From: Cycas panzhihuaensis
Taxonomy: Eukaryota > Cycadophyta
DNA length: 64,000 nucleotides
Reading direction: 5' to 3'
NCBI GenBank assembly: GCA_023213395.1
Contig: CM041465.1
Location: 164,307,741-164,371,740, forward strand
Positions within the stretch are counted from its first letter, which is position 1. Each line of letters opens with the position of its first letter. Shown piece by piece: positions 32,947 to 46,847 of the stretch. Both the position numbers and the translations under genes were made by a program. Below the pieces are notes generated by a model, which saw only the letters and a program-made list of their open reading frames with translations, was not told where the DNA came from and did no database searches.

Positions 32947-35900
32947 ATTCAACTAAGCTTGAATCTTTTAAAGCTAAGGAGTAGCTAAAGCAAAATGAAT
33001 GACCTTTATGTCAATATAAAATGAAGTATGCTAGATTATGGAGATGATTAACTATCCTTTTAAAAGTAGTATATTCCTTTCAAAGTAGTAAAAAATTAAA
33101 AATCTAAAGTGTAATCTTTGCTTTAGATGATATAAATATATGAAAATAACAAGTGTTTACCAAGAAATATAGAAAATAAACAAATTGTACCTATTTAGTA
33201 AGGTAGCTTCACTTAGCTTGCAGATAGCTTGAAGTACTGAAAATCTAGCTTCATGTTGTAAAAAACTTTAAAAAAATCTAAACAAAGAATAATAATAGCT
33301 TTAAGAATAAATTGTTAGTGATCAATAATATAGACATAATGTTTTTGAGATAATGTAATACTTAAAAAGTTATAAGATAAGGTTTATAAAGACTAAATAA
33401 GAAGCTAAAAATAACTAGCTTCAAACACCTACCAAATGATGCCAGAATTGAGTGAAACCTATTTTATACTGAAGAATATTGAATGACCTTTCTAACGGAT
33501 TTGACTATTCAAAAAATTGATTCCTGAAACTCAAGATTTTAAAGAATATGTGTAGAAACCCTTTTTAGGACTTAAACAGGAGCCACGAGATTGAAATACT
33601 GTAAAATTTGGATTATAACTTTATAAAAAGATGTAAAACTGCTCACATATAGATTGAAAACCTTTAAATGTAACTTATGCCAAAATATCTTGAAGAAAAT
33701 ACTTTTAAAAAAAGTTGAATAATGAAGAACTAGGTTTGATTAAGTACTTTAACTTCACCAGCCTGAAATAATTACAAAACAACTTCAAATCACTAAAAAA
33801 TATATATCAGTGTGAAGAGGGTTGAACTCGCTTTCCAACAAAGCTAACAGTTCAAAAAATGGATATCAGATGAGAAAGTTATAATGAAAATAGTGAAGGA
33901 ACCTATTTATAATTAACAAAATAGAGGTTAAAAAAATGGGTCACTTCAAGCTATTAAATCTTAATCAAAACAGCTCTAAATCTAGTAAATGACTAGTCCA
34001 CGGTGAAGCTCACTGAATAACAGTCACGATGAGACTAGTTTCACAAAAAACTGCTAACCCAGTAAGGAGATAGAGTATGAAATACCCCAGTTACCCCTTT
34101 TGAGTAATAAATAAAAAATATACAAAAGGAAATCTTAATATATACTTATTAGCCCCTTTGATAGACAGCTTATGGTCATATGCTAGAGCACAAAACTAGG
34201 GGCTAATTGTTTAAAATGGGCTAACTTCTTTAAACGCTCAGATCTCAAACTATATACAAATAAATTTTATTAAAAAATAAACTTTATAAAAAAAAATAAA
34301 AGTTTCGACGTTCAATTCAACTAAGCTTGAATCTTTCAAAGCTAAGGAGTAGCTAAAGCAAAATGAATGACCTTTATGTCAATATAAAATGAAGTATGCT
34401 AGATTATGGAGATGATTAGCTATCCTTTTAAAAGTAGTATATTCCTTTTAAAGTAGTAAAAAATTAAAAATCTAAAGTGTACTCTTTGCTTTAGATGATA
34501 GAAATATATGAAAATAACAAGTGTTTACTAAGAAATATAGAAAATAAACAAATTGTACCTATTTAGTAAGGTAGCTTCACTTAGCTTATGAGATAGCTTG
34601 AAATCTTGAAAATCTAGCTTCATGTTGTAAAAACTTTAAAAATCCAAACAAAGAATAATAATAGCTTTAAGAATAAATTGTTAGTGATCAATAATATAGA
34701 CATAATGTTTTGAGACAATGTAATACTTAAAAGTTATAAGATAAGGTTTATAAGGACTAAATAAGAAGCTAAAAATAACTAGCTTCAAACACCTACCAAA
34801 TGATGCCAGAATTGAGTGAAACCTATTTTATACTGAAGAATATTGAATGACCTTTCTAATGGATTTGACTATTCAAAAAATTGATTCCTAAAACTCAAGA
34901 TTTTAAAGAATAGGTGTAGAAACCCTTTTTAGGACTTAAACAGGAGCCACGAGACTGAAATACTATAAAATTCAGATTATAACTTTATAAAAAGATGTAA
35001 AACTGCTCACATATAGATTGAAAACCTTTGAATGCAACTTATGCCAAAATATCTTGAAGAAAATACTTTAAAAAAAAGTTGAATAATGAAGAACTAGGTT
35101 TGATTAAGTACTTTAACTTCACCAGCCTGAAATATTTACAAAACAACTTCAAATCACTTAAAAATATATATCAGTGTGAAGAGGGTTGAAGTCGCTTTCC
35201 AACAAAGCTAACAGTTCAAAAAATGGATATCAGATGAGAAAGTTATAATGAAAATAGTGAAGGAACCTATTTATAATTAACAAAATAGAGGTTAAAAAAA
35301 TGGGTCACTTCAAGCTATTAAATCTTAATCAAAACAGCTCTAAATCTAGTAAATGACTAGTCCATGGTGAAGCTCACTGAATAACAGTCACGATGAGACT
35401 AGTTTCACAAAAAACTGCTAACCCGATGGGAGATAGAGTATGAAATACCCAGTTACCCCTTTCGAGTAATAAATAAAAAATATATAAAAGGAAATTTTAA
35501 TATATACTTATTAGCCCCTTTGATAGGCAGTTTATGGTCATATGCTAGAGCACAAAACTAGGGGCTAATTGTTTAAAATGGGCTAACTTCTTTAAACGCT
35601 CAGATCTTACACTATATACAAATAAATTTTATTAAAAAATAAACTTTATAAAAAAAAATAAAAGTTTCGATGTTCAATTCAACTAAGCTTGAATCTTTCA
35701 AAGCTAAGGAGTAGCTAAAGCAAAATGAATGACCTTTATGTCAATATAAAATGAAGTATGCTAGATTATGGAGATGATTAGCTATCCTTTTAAAAGTAGT
35801 ATATTCCTTTTAAAGTAGTAAAAAATTAAAAATCTAAAGTGTACTCTTTGCTTTAGATGATAGAAATATATGAAAATAACAAGTGTTTACTAAGAAATAT

Positions 35901-38900
35901 AGAAAATAAACAAATTGTACCTATTTAGTAAGGTAGCTTCACTTAGCTTGCAGATAGCTTGAAATCGAAAATCTAGCTTCATGTTGTAAAAAACTTTAAA
36001 AAAATCCAAACAAAGAATAATAATAGCTTTAAGAATAAATTGTTAGTGATCAATAATATAGACATAATGTTTTTGAGACAATGTAATACTTAAAAAGTTA
36101 TAAGATAAGGTTTATAAGGACTAAATAAGAAGCTAAAAATAACTAGCTTCAAACACCTACCAAATGATGCCAGAATTGAGTGAAACCTATTTTATACTGA
36201 AGAATATTGAATGACCTTTCTAATGGATTTGACTATTCAAAAAATTGATTCCTAAAACTCAAGATTTTAAAGAATAGGTGTAGAAACCCTTTTTAGGACT
36301 TAAACAGGAGCCACGAGACTGAAATACTATAAAATTCAGATTATAACTTTATAAAAAGATGTAAAGCGCTCACATATAGATTGAAAACCTTTGAATGCAA
36401 CTTATGCCAAAATATCTTGAAGAAAATACTTTAAAAAAAAGTTGAATAATGAAGAACTAGGTTTGATTAAGTACTTTAACTTCACCAGCCTGAAATATTT
36501 ACAAAACAACTTCAAATCACTTAAAATATATATATCGGTGAAGAGGGTTGAAGTCGCTTTCCAACAAAGCTAACAGTTCAAAAAATGGATATCAGATGAG
36601 AAAGTTATAATGAAAATAGTGAAGGAACCTATTTATAATTAACAAAATAGAGGTTAAAAAAATGGGTCACTTCAAGCTATTAAATCTTAATCAAAACAGC
36701 TCTAAATCTAGTAAATGACTAGTCCATGGTGAAGCTCACTGAATAACAGTCACGATGAGACTAGTTTCACAAAAAACTGCTAACCCAGTAAGGAGATAGA
36801 GTATGAAATACCCCAGTTACCCCTTTCGAGTAATAAATAAAAAATATATAAAAGGAAATTTTAATATATACTTATTAGCCCCTTTGATAGACAGTTTATG
36901 GTCATATGCTAGAGCACAAAACTAGGGGCTAATTGTTTAAAATGGGCTAACTTCTTTAAACGCTCAGATCTTACACTATATACAAATAAATTTTATTAAA
37001 AAATAAACTTTATAAAAAAAAATAAAAGTTTCGATGTTCAATTCAACTAAGCTTGAATCTTTCAAAGCTAAGGAGTAGCTAAAGCAAAATGAATGACCTT
37101 TATGTCAATATAAAATGAAGTATGCTAGATTATGGAGATGATTAGCTATCCTTTTAAAAGTAGTATATTCCTTTTAAAGTAGTAAAAAATTAAAAATCTA
37201 AAGTGTACTCTTTGCTTTAGATGATAGAAATATATGAAAATAACAAGTGTTTACTAAGAAATATAGAAAATAAACAAATTGTACCTATTTAGTAAGGTAG
37301 CTTCACTTAGCTTGCAGATAGCTTGAAGTACTGAAAATCTAGCTTCATGTTGTAAAAAACTTTAAAAAAATCCAAACAAAGAATAATAATAGCTTTAAGA
37401 ATAAATTGTTAGTGATCAATAATATAGACATAATGTTTTTGAGACAATGTAATACTTAAAAAGTTATAAGATAAGGTTTATAAGGACTAAATAAGAAGCT
37501 AAAAATAACTAGCTTCAAACACCTACCAAATGATGCCAGAATTGAGTGAAACCTATTTTATACTGAAGAATATTGAATGACCTTTCTAACGGATTTGACT
37601 ATTCAAAAAATTGATTCCTGAAACTCAAGATTTTAAAGAATAGGTGTAGAAACCCTTTTTAGGACTTAAACAGGAGCCACGAGACTGAAATACTATAAAA
37701 TTTAGATTATAACTTTATAAAAAGATGTAAAACTGCTCACATATAGATTGAAAACCTTTGAATGCAACTTATGCCAAAATACCTTGAAGAAAATACTTTA
37801 AAAAAAAGTTGAATAATGAAGAACTAGGTTTGATTAAGTACTTTAACTTCACCAGCCTGAAATATTTACAAAACAACTTCAAATCACTTAAAAATATATA
37901 TCAGTGTGAAGAGGGTTGAAGTCGCTTTCCAACAAAGCTAACAGTTCAAAAAATGGATATCATATGAGAAAGTTATAATGAAAATAGTGAAGGAACCTAT
38001 TTATAATTAACAAAATAAAGGTTGAAAAAATGGGTCACTTCAAGCCATTAAATCTTAATCAAAACAGATCTAAATCTAGTAAATGACCAGTCCACGGTGA
38101 AGCTCACTGAATAACAGTCACGATGAGACTAGTTTCACAAAAAACTGCTAACCCAGTAAGGAGATAGAGTATGAAATACCCCAGTTACCCCTTTTGAGTA
38201 ATAAATAAAAAATATATAAAAGAAAATTTTAATATATACTTATTAGCCCCTTTGATAGACAACTTATGGTCATATGCTAGAGCACAAAACTAGGGGCTAA
38301 TTGTTTAAAATGGGCTAACTTCTTTAAACGCTCAGATCTCAAACTATATACAAATAAATTTTATTAAAAAATAAACTTTATAAAAAAAAAATAAAAGTTT
38401 TGACGTTCAATTCAACTAAGCTTGAATCTTTCAAAGCTAAGGAGTAGCTAAAGCAAAATGAATGACCTTTATGTCAATATAAAATGAAGTATGCTAGATT
38501 ATGGAGATGATTAGCTATCCTTTTAAAAGTAGTATATTCCTTTCAAAGTAGTAAAAAATTAAAAATCTAAAGTGTAATATTTGCTTTAGATGATAGAAAT
38601 ATATGAAAATAACAAGTGTTTACCAAGAAATATAGAAAATAAACAAATTGTACCTATTTAGTAAGGTAGCTTCACTTAGCTTGCAGATAGCTTGAAATCT
38701 TGAAAATCTAGCTTCATGTTGTAAAAAACTTTAAAAAAATCTAAACAAAGAATAATAATAGCTTTAAGAATAAATTGTTAGTGATTAATAATATAGACAT
38801 AATGTTTTTGAGACAATGTAATACTTAAAAAGTTATAAGATAAGGTTTATAAGGACTAAATAAGAAGCTAAAAATAACTAGCTTCAAACACCTACCAAAT

Positions 38901-41900
38901 GATGCAAGAATTGAGTGAAACCTATTTCATACTGAAGAATATTGAATGACCTTTCTAATGGATTTGACTATTCAAAAAATTGATTCCTGAAACTCAAGAT
39001 TTCAAAGAATAGGTGTAGAAACCCTTTTTAGGACTTAAACAGGAGCCACGAGACTGAAATACTGTAAAACTCAGATTATAACTTTATAAAAAGATGTAAA
39101 ACTGCTCACATATAGATTGAAAACCTTTGAATGCAACTTATGCCAAAATATCTTGAAGAAAATACTTTAAAAAAAAGTTGAATAATGAAGAACTAGGTTT
39201 GATTAAGTACTTTAACTTCACCAGCCTGAAATATTTACAAAACAACTTCAAATCACTTAAAAATATATATCAGTGTGAAGAGGGTTGAACTCGCTTTCCA
39301 ACAAAGCTAACAGTTCAAAAAATGGATATCAGATGAGAAAGTTATAATGAAAATAGTGAAGGAACCTATTTATAATTAACAAAATAGAGGTTGAAAAAAT
39401 GGGTCACTTCAAGCTATTAAATCTTAATCAAAACAGCTCCAAATCTAGTAAATGACCAGTCCACGGTGAAGCTCACTGAATAACAGTCACGATGAGACTA
39501 GTTTCACAAAAAACTGCTAACCCAGTAAGGAGATAGAGTATGAAATACCCTAGTTACCCCTTTTAAGTAATAAATAAAAAATATATAAAAGAAAATTTTA
39601 ATATATACTTATTAGCCCCTTTGATAGACAGCTTATGGTCATATGCTAGAGCACAAAACTAGGGGCTAATTGTTCAAAATGGGCTAACTTCTTTAAACGC
39701 TCAGATCTCAAACTATATACAAATAAATTTTATTAAAAAATAAACTTTATAAAAAAAAATAAAAGTTTCGACGTTCAATTCAACTAAGCTTGAATCTTTC
39801 AAAGCTAAGGAGTAGCTAAAGCAAAATGAATGACCTTTATGTCAATATAAAATGAAGTATGCTAGATTATGGAGATGATTAGCTATCCTTTTAAAAGTAG
39901 TATATTCCTTTCAAAGTAGTAAAAAATTAAAAATCTAAAGTGTAATATTTGCTTTAGATGATAGAAATATATGAAAATAACAAGTGTTTACCAAGAAATA
40001 TAGAAAACAAACAAATTGCACCTATTTAGTAAGGTAGCTTCACTTAGCTTGCAGATAGCTTGAAGTACTGAAAATCTAGCTTCATGTTGTAAAAAACTTT
40101 AAAAAAATCTAAACAAAGAATAATAATAGCTTTAAGAATAAATTGTTAGTGATTAATAATATAGACATAATGTTTTTGAGACAATGTAATACTTAAAAAG
40201 TTATAAGATAAGGTTTATAAGGACTAAATAAGAAGCTAAAAATAACTAGCTTCAAACACCTACCAAATGATGCCAGAATTGAGTGAAACCTATTTCATAC
40301 TGAAGAATATTGAATGACCTTTCTAATGGATTTGACTATTCAAAAATTGATTCTCAAACTCAAGATTTCAAAGAATAGGTGTAGAAACCCTTTTTAGGAC
40401 TTAAACAGGAGCCACGAGACTGAAATACTGTAAAACTCGGATTATAACTTTATAAAAAGATGTAAAACTGCTCACATATAGATTGAAAACCTTTGAATGC
40501 AACTTATGCCAAAATATCTTGAAGAAAATACTTTAAAAAAAAGTTGAATAATGAAGAACTAGGTTTGATTAAGTACTTTAACTTCACCAGCCTGAAATAT
40601 TTACAAAACAACTTCAAATCACTTAAAAATATATATCAGTGTGAAGAGGGTTGAAGTCGCTTTCCAACAAAGCTAACAGTTCAAAAAATGGATATCAGAT
40701 GAGAAAGTTATAATGAAAATAGTGAAGGAACCTATTTATAATTAACAAAATAGAGGTTGAAAAAATGGGTCACTTCAAGCTATTAAATCTTAATCAAAAC
40801 AGCTCCAAATCTAGTAAATGACCAGTCCACGGTGAAGGTCACTGAATAACAGTCACGATGAGACTAGTTTCACAAAAAACTGCTAACCCAGTAAGGAGAT
40901 AGAGTATGAAATACCCCAGTTACCCCTTTTAAGTAATAAATAAAAAATATATAAAAGAAAATTTTAATATATACTTATTAGCCCCTTTGATAGACAGCTT
41001 ATGGTCATATGCTAGAGCACAAAACTAGGGGCTAATTGTTCAAAATGGGCTAACTTCTTTAAACGCTCAGATCTCAAACTATATACAAATAAATTTTATT
41101 AAAAAATAAACTTTATAAAAAAAAAATAAAAGTTTCGACATTCAATTCAACTAAGCTTGAATCTTTCAAAGCTAAGGAGTAGCCAAAGCAAAATGAATGA
41201 CCTTTATGTCAATATAAAATGAAGTATGCTAGATTATGGAGATGATTAGCTATCCTTTTAAAAGTAGTATATTCCTTTCAAAGTAGTAAAAAATTAAAAA
41301 TCTAAAGTGTAATATTTACTTTAGATGATAGAAATATATGAAAATAACAAGTGTTTACCAAGAAATATAGAAAATAAACAAATTGTACCTATTTAGTAAG
41401 GTAGCTTTACTTAGCTTGCAGATAGCTTGAAATACTGAAAATCTAGCTTCATGTTGTAAAAAACTTTAAAAAAATCTAAACAAAGAATAATAATAGCTTT
41501 AAGAATAAATTGTTAGTGATTAATAATATAGACATAATGTTTTTGAGACAATGTAATACTTAAAAAGTTATAAGATAAGGTTTATAAGGACTAAATAAGA
41601 AGCTAAAAATAACTAGCTTCAAACACCTACCAAATGATGCCAGAATTGAGTGAAACCTATTTCATACTGAAGAATATTAAATGACCTTTCTAATGGATTT
41701 GACTATTCAAAAAATTGATTCCTAAAACTCAAGATTTCAAAGAATAGGTGTAGAAACCCTTTTTAGGACTTAAACAGGAGCCACGAGACTGAAATACTAT
41801 AAAACTCACATTATAACTTTATAAAAAGATGTAAAACTGCTCACATATAGATTGAAAACCTTTGAATGCAACTTATGCCAAAATATCTTGAAGAAAATAC

Positions 41901-43879
41901 TTTAAAAAAAAGTTGAATAATGAAGAACTAGGTTTGATTAAGTACCTTAACTTCACCAGCCTGAAATATTTACAAAACAACTTCAAATCACTTAAAAATA
42001 TATATCAGTGTGAAGAGGGTTGAACTCGCTTTCCAACAAAGCTAACAGTTCAAAAAATGGATATCATATGAGAAAGTTATAATGAAAATAGTGAAGGAAC
42101 CTATTTATAATTAACAAAATAGAGGTTGAAAAAATGGGTCACTTCAAGCTATTAAATCTTAATCAAAACGGCTCCAAATCTAGTAAATGACCAGTCCACG
42201 GTGAAGCTCACTGAATAACAGTCACGATGAGACTAGTTTCGCAAAAAACTGCTAACCCAGTAAGGAGATAGAGTATGAAATACCCTAGTTACCCCTTTTG
42301 AGTAATAAATAAAAAATATATAAAAGAAAATTTTAATATATACTTATTAGCCCTTTGATGACGACTTATGGTCATATGCTAGAGCATAAAACTAGGGGCT
42401 AATTGTTCAAAATGGGCTAACTTCTTTAAACGCTCAGATCTCAAACTATATACAAATAAATTTTATTAAAAAATAAACTTTATAAAAAAAAATAAAAGTT
42501 TCGACGTTCAATTCAACTAAGCTTGAATCTTTCAAAGCTAAGGAGTAGCTAAAGCAAAATGAATGACCTTTATGTCAATATAAAATGAAGTATGCTAGAT
42601 TATGGAGATGATTAACTATCCTTTTAAAAGTAGTATATTCCTTTCAAAGTAGTAAAAAATTAAAAATCTAAAGTGTAATCTTTGCTTTAGATGATAGAAA
42701 TATATGAAAATAACAAGTGTTTACCAAGAAATATAGAAAATAAACAAATTGTACCTATTTAGTAAGGTAGCTTCACTTAGCTTGCAGATAGCTTGAAGTA
42801 TTGAAAATCTAGCTTCATGTTGTAAAAAACTTTAAAAAAATCTAAACAAAGAATAATAATAGCTTTAAGAATAAATTGTTAGTGATCAATAATATAGACA
42901 TAATGTTTTTGAGACAATGTAATACTTAAAAAGTTATAAGATAAGGTTTATACGGATTAAATAAGAAGCTAAAAATAACTAGCTTCAAACACCTACCAAA
43001 TGATGCAAGAATTGAGTGAAACCTATTTCATACTGAAGAATATTGAATGACCTTTCTAACGGATTTGACTATTCAAAAAAATGATTCCTGAAACTCAAGA
43101 TTTTAAAGAATAGGTGTAGAAACCCTTTTTAGGACTTAAACAGGAGCCACGAGACTGAAATACTGTAAAACTCGGATTATAACTTTATAAAAAGATGTAA
43201 AACTGCTCACCTATAGATTGCAAACCTTTGAATGCAACTTATGGCAAAATATCTTGAAGAAAATACTTTTAAAAAAAGTTGAATAATGAAGAACTAGGTT
43301 TGATTAAGTACTTTAACTTCACCAGCCTGAAATATTTACAAAACAACTTCAAATCACTTAAAAATATATATCAGTGTGAAGAGGGTTGAACTCGCTTTCC
43401 AATAAAGCTAACAATTCAAAAAATGGATATCAGATGAGAAAGTTATAATGAAAATAGTGAAGGAACCTATTTATAATTAACAAAATAGAGGTTGAAAAAA
43501 TGGGTCACTTCAAGCTATTAAATCTTAATCAAAATAGCTCCAAATCTAGTAAATGACCAGTCCATGGTGAAGCTCACTGAATAACAGTCACGATGAGACT
43601 AGTTTCACAAAAAACTGCTAACCCAGTAAGGAGATAGAGTATGAAATACCCCAGTTACCCCTTTTGAGTAATAAATAAAAAATATATAAAAGAAATTTTT
43701 AATATATACTTATTAGCCCCTTTGATAGACAGCTTATGGTCATATGCTAGAGCACAAAACTAGGGGCTAATTGTTCAAAATGGGCTAACTTCTTTAAACG
43801 CTCAGATCTCAAACTATATACAAATAAATTTTATTAAAAAATAAACTTTATAAAAAAAAATAAAAGTTTCGACGTTCAA
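32947..43879. repeat. tandem array, 8 head-to-tail units of ~1,366 bp, inside X
   Basis: The aagcttgaatctt landmark occurs at 32955, 34323, 35685, 37049, 38418, 39786, 41153 and 42519. The array ends at 43879, where a ninth copy would put it at 43887; spacings are 1362-1369. Units are very similar, AT-rich, and contain no open frame of 60 codons on either strand. Left edge ...ttcaa then ctaagcttg; right edge ...gacgttcaa then cgccacc. Internal joints read gttcaattcaac. The array lies wholly within the LTRs of X, so it is part of that element or inserted into it. Confidence 0.95.
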
Positions 43880-45411
43880 CGCCACCACAGAAAACATGAA
43901 GAATAGAGGAGATTTTTCGAATTACAACTAATAAGATTGCATTGTAAGTAATCAAATAAAGTTGCAGACAGATGCTAGGGATCCACACTAGTGGATCGAA
44001 CAAGGATCTCTTTAAAAATTAATTTTTTTATATAAAAAAAATAAAAAAGACGTTGATAACCAATGCACTGCCGCCAACGAGAATACCTTGAACATAGGTG
44101 ATTTAGATCGATCAGATGTAGCTAAAATGGATTAATGAAGAGTACAAACAGGTGCAGAGGCCTCTCATTGGAGAATCCAACAAATATTTTTGAAAAAAAA
44201 TATATATATATTATAATAAAATGAAAAATTATTGATACGAAGTGCATGGTCTTGGTAGATACCCAACTGATGTTCAGAGCGAGATATCTCGCTAATGGAG
44301 AGATGAAATAACAAACTGTTTTCTTCAATACTAAGAGGACTCAGCTAAAAATAACATAAGTGGTCATATGTAGTGGTTTTGATCAACTGTTAGAGAGATA
44401 GAGCCTTTTGAAATCAAGATAGCTTGTAAATCTTTAAAATAAAAATAAAATCAATTAAATTTGAAAGAAAAGCTCTAAATTTCATTAGATCTCTTCCAGA
44501 TCGATAGTGCATGATCATACACAGGCTACAAAGTATAAATAGATTGAAATTTCAAGGAAAAAAGATTTAACAAATTAATTTTTAGCTTACGGGAGTTATG
44601 GAGGGCTCACGATGTTGAGGAGGCTGTATGACTCAAGGAATGCTAAAAAATAGACTGAAATTGCTTGGTCTAACTTGTATCAAACTTGCACCCCTATCAC
44701 AAAAGAGATCTGATGAAAAAAGAAGCCAAAATGAGTAGATGAAAGAAGGGCAGTGGGGTTTCACTATAAAAAATGAATAGCCAAGCTTCCGGGAGGGAGA
44801 TCTCTTCATAGGAGTGACAAAAATCAAAACTGTCAAATTTAGTATGAAGCTGACTCAGAGATCTTCGAAATGACCGGTCACTTGATAGGATTTCGTTCAC
44901 CGTGGAGACAACACCAACTTGTAGAAGTTTAAGTTCCTTGTAAAACCTTAAAAAAATAGTAAAAAAATAATAAAAATTTATAAACTATCAAATGAAATCT
45001 TTGTATAATTTTCTCAAAGGATTGTTGGGCTAAATAAGTAGCTATTACTGCACAAATCTGAAGAAATATTGAGTAAATAGAGCATATACACCAAAAAATA
45101 GTTAAATATTTAATAAAACTATACAAAATTTATTAATAAAAACTTCATAAAATGATGAAATATTGAATGTTTAATTGATTATAGCAGTGAACTTACATAG
45201 ATCTATGAAAATATAGATTATTTTATACATATAAATAAAAAATAGTCAATTTTTTAATGAAAATAATATAAAAACTATTAATAAGCTTTATAAAAAATGA
45301 ATAAAACTAATATATTACTTTTCGTAAGTAGCTTTGATATCTGCTTCAAAACTCAATAGATCTTCTTGCTCTTAAATGAAGGAGGTCCAAAATCTATGCT
45401 CTGAGACCAAA
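43880..45411 (-). other. 5' internal region of X with primer binding site
   Basis: The minus strand reads tggtctcagagc at 45398-45409, one base from the initiator-tRNA primer site, two bases inside the LTR. The 1.5 kb between it and the array has several short minus-strand frames (65-68 codons) rich in Phe, Ser and Tyr but no Gag motif. I see no gene. Confidence 0.7.
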
Positions 45412-45506
45412 TGAAGGATTTAAAAGCATGGAGACATAGTGGAGCAATAAGCAAATAATCAAACCATTATCAAGTATGAGCATAAACCAAATATATTTAT
45501 TCAAGC
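45412..45506 (-). repeat. 5' LTR of X, part 1 (left of the Y insertion)
   Basis: Matches 31578-31672 of the 3' LTR, from TGAAGGATTT to ...tattcaagc. It is interrupted after caagc (45502-45506), which is repeated at 57452-57456. The intact LTR at 31578-31911 shows the empty site: tattcaagccatgttt without insertion. Confidence 0.93.
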
Positions 45507-45798
45507 TGTTAGGTGTAATACTTGATTCCATTAGCCCTATGTAAACTCTCTCTATCTTTTGTATTCTATATTAGAGTTATGGGCCACCTTGATATGTGTG
45601 CCACCTCTAAATAGTCCAATGGGGTTCTCTCTCTAGTGGTGAGGTTGTACTATAAGTATGTACTCTTATTTGTTCATAATTGAGTTTTGGCCAATTCTTC
45701 AACATGGTGTCTATTCTGTGTATACTTCATCTTTTTGTTGCTCACCATTAGGGTTTGATATGCTTGTTACATTACTAATCCTATCATGGTATCACAGC
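45507..45798 (+). repeat. Y LTR1 and primer binding site
   Basis: TGTTAGGTGTAATACT...CTATCA, then tggtatcacagc. It is more diverged from LTR2-4 than they are from each other (for example cttgattccattagccc against ctcaatttcattagtcc). TATA-like tactataagtat near 45647-45658. Confidence 0.93.
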
Positions 45799-46374
45799 CC
45801 AAGGTTTAACCCTTGGAGGCCTTTCTTGCAAATCCTAGTACATGCCATTCCTGGTTTTTGAGCTTTCAAGTCTTGTAAATTTTTTGATGTGCCTGTTTGG
45901 TGACTTTGTCAAGTTGAAAATCATTTGAAGTTATATCTGATGCATATTTTGTTATGGGACTGATATCAAGTTTTGAAGGGCTATTTTGGTGTTAATGAGA
46001 GGCTGTTTTCAAGCCCATTTTGAAATTTTGTAGTTGTTTAAAGCCTGTTGATGCTGCGTAGGTGGACATCTTCTCCACATGTGGTGCCACAATAATATTA
46101 CATGCCGGCGAAAGTCCACCATATTCTGTGTGCAGATTCAACTACTGTTTAGCTATCTCCTTCACATGTCAGTGGACAAAGTGTTGTAGGAACTGTTAAC
46201 AGCAGTTGAGTGAGTGCTTCTCGCTATCCGGAAGCTAGAAGAAACTCTACTTTCAAAAGATTTACAGATTTACAGGTTATACATATATTTTGCTGATATG
46301 TACATTCTTTATGCTCAAAAATTTTGTATTCAAGGCCTTCAAATCTGGCCTATGTTCTTATGTATTTTTTATTC

Positions 46375-46389
46375 AAAAAAAAAAAAAAA
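46375..46389 (+). repeat. A run in Y unit 1
   Basis: Fifteen consecutive A, also present as A runs in unit 2 near 50275-50289 and unit 3 near 54153-54165. It makes the ends of several short frames here meaningless. Confidence 0.8.
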
Positions 46390-46847
46390 GGAAAAATCTG
46401 TCAAATATGTTGTTGGTGCATAGCCATTGCCAGATCTGAAAAGAAAAAGACTGCAAATGAAGAGCTTCTCTATGTATGAATTAAATGACAATCTATTGCT
46501 ATGTTTTTTTTGGGTCTTTCCAAAGTTTGCCGTATGAATCTTTTCATATTGCAAGCTTCAGTTTCGTCCCATCCATTAAAGCAAAGAGACTATCTGCTCT
46601 GACTGCTTCATTTTGTTCCTCGTGCATTATATATGTCATGGGATCGATCCGAGGGGTTCTGTTTCCATCAAACCATTGTGGTGGATTTTGATCAGTTCAG
46701 TGATGTAATGGCCTAGCATAGTCGGGCTTGGGCTATGTGCTTAGTATTGGTCATACTGAGCTTGTTGAGTTTGGGTGAAGCAGCTTACCAGTTCAGAGTT
46801 GGGGAAAAGGCAACGGATGAAATGGAACCCTTTATGCCCTGCTTATT

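Noticed and set aside
32947-43879. Centromeric satellite block
   Set aside because: The array lies entirely inside the LTRs of X and has only eight long units; nothing else suggests a centromere.
45658-45861. 67-codon frame repeated at 49557 and 53434
   Set aside because: It spans the end of the Y LTR and the primer site, so it is not a real gene.
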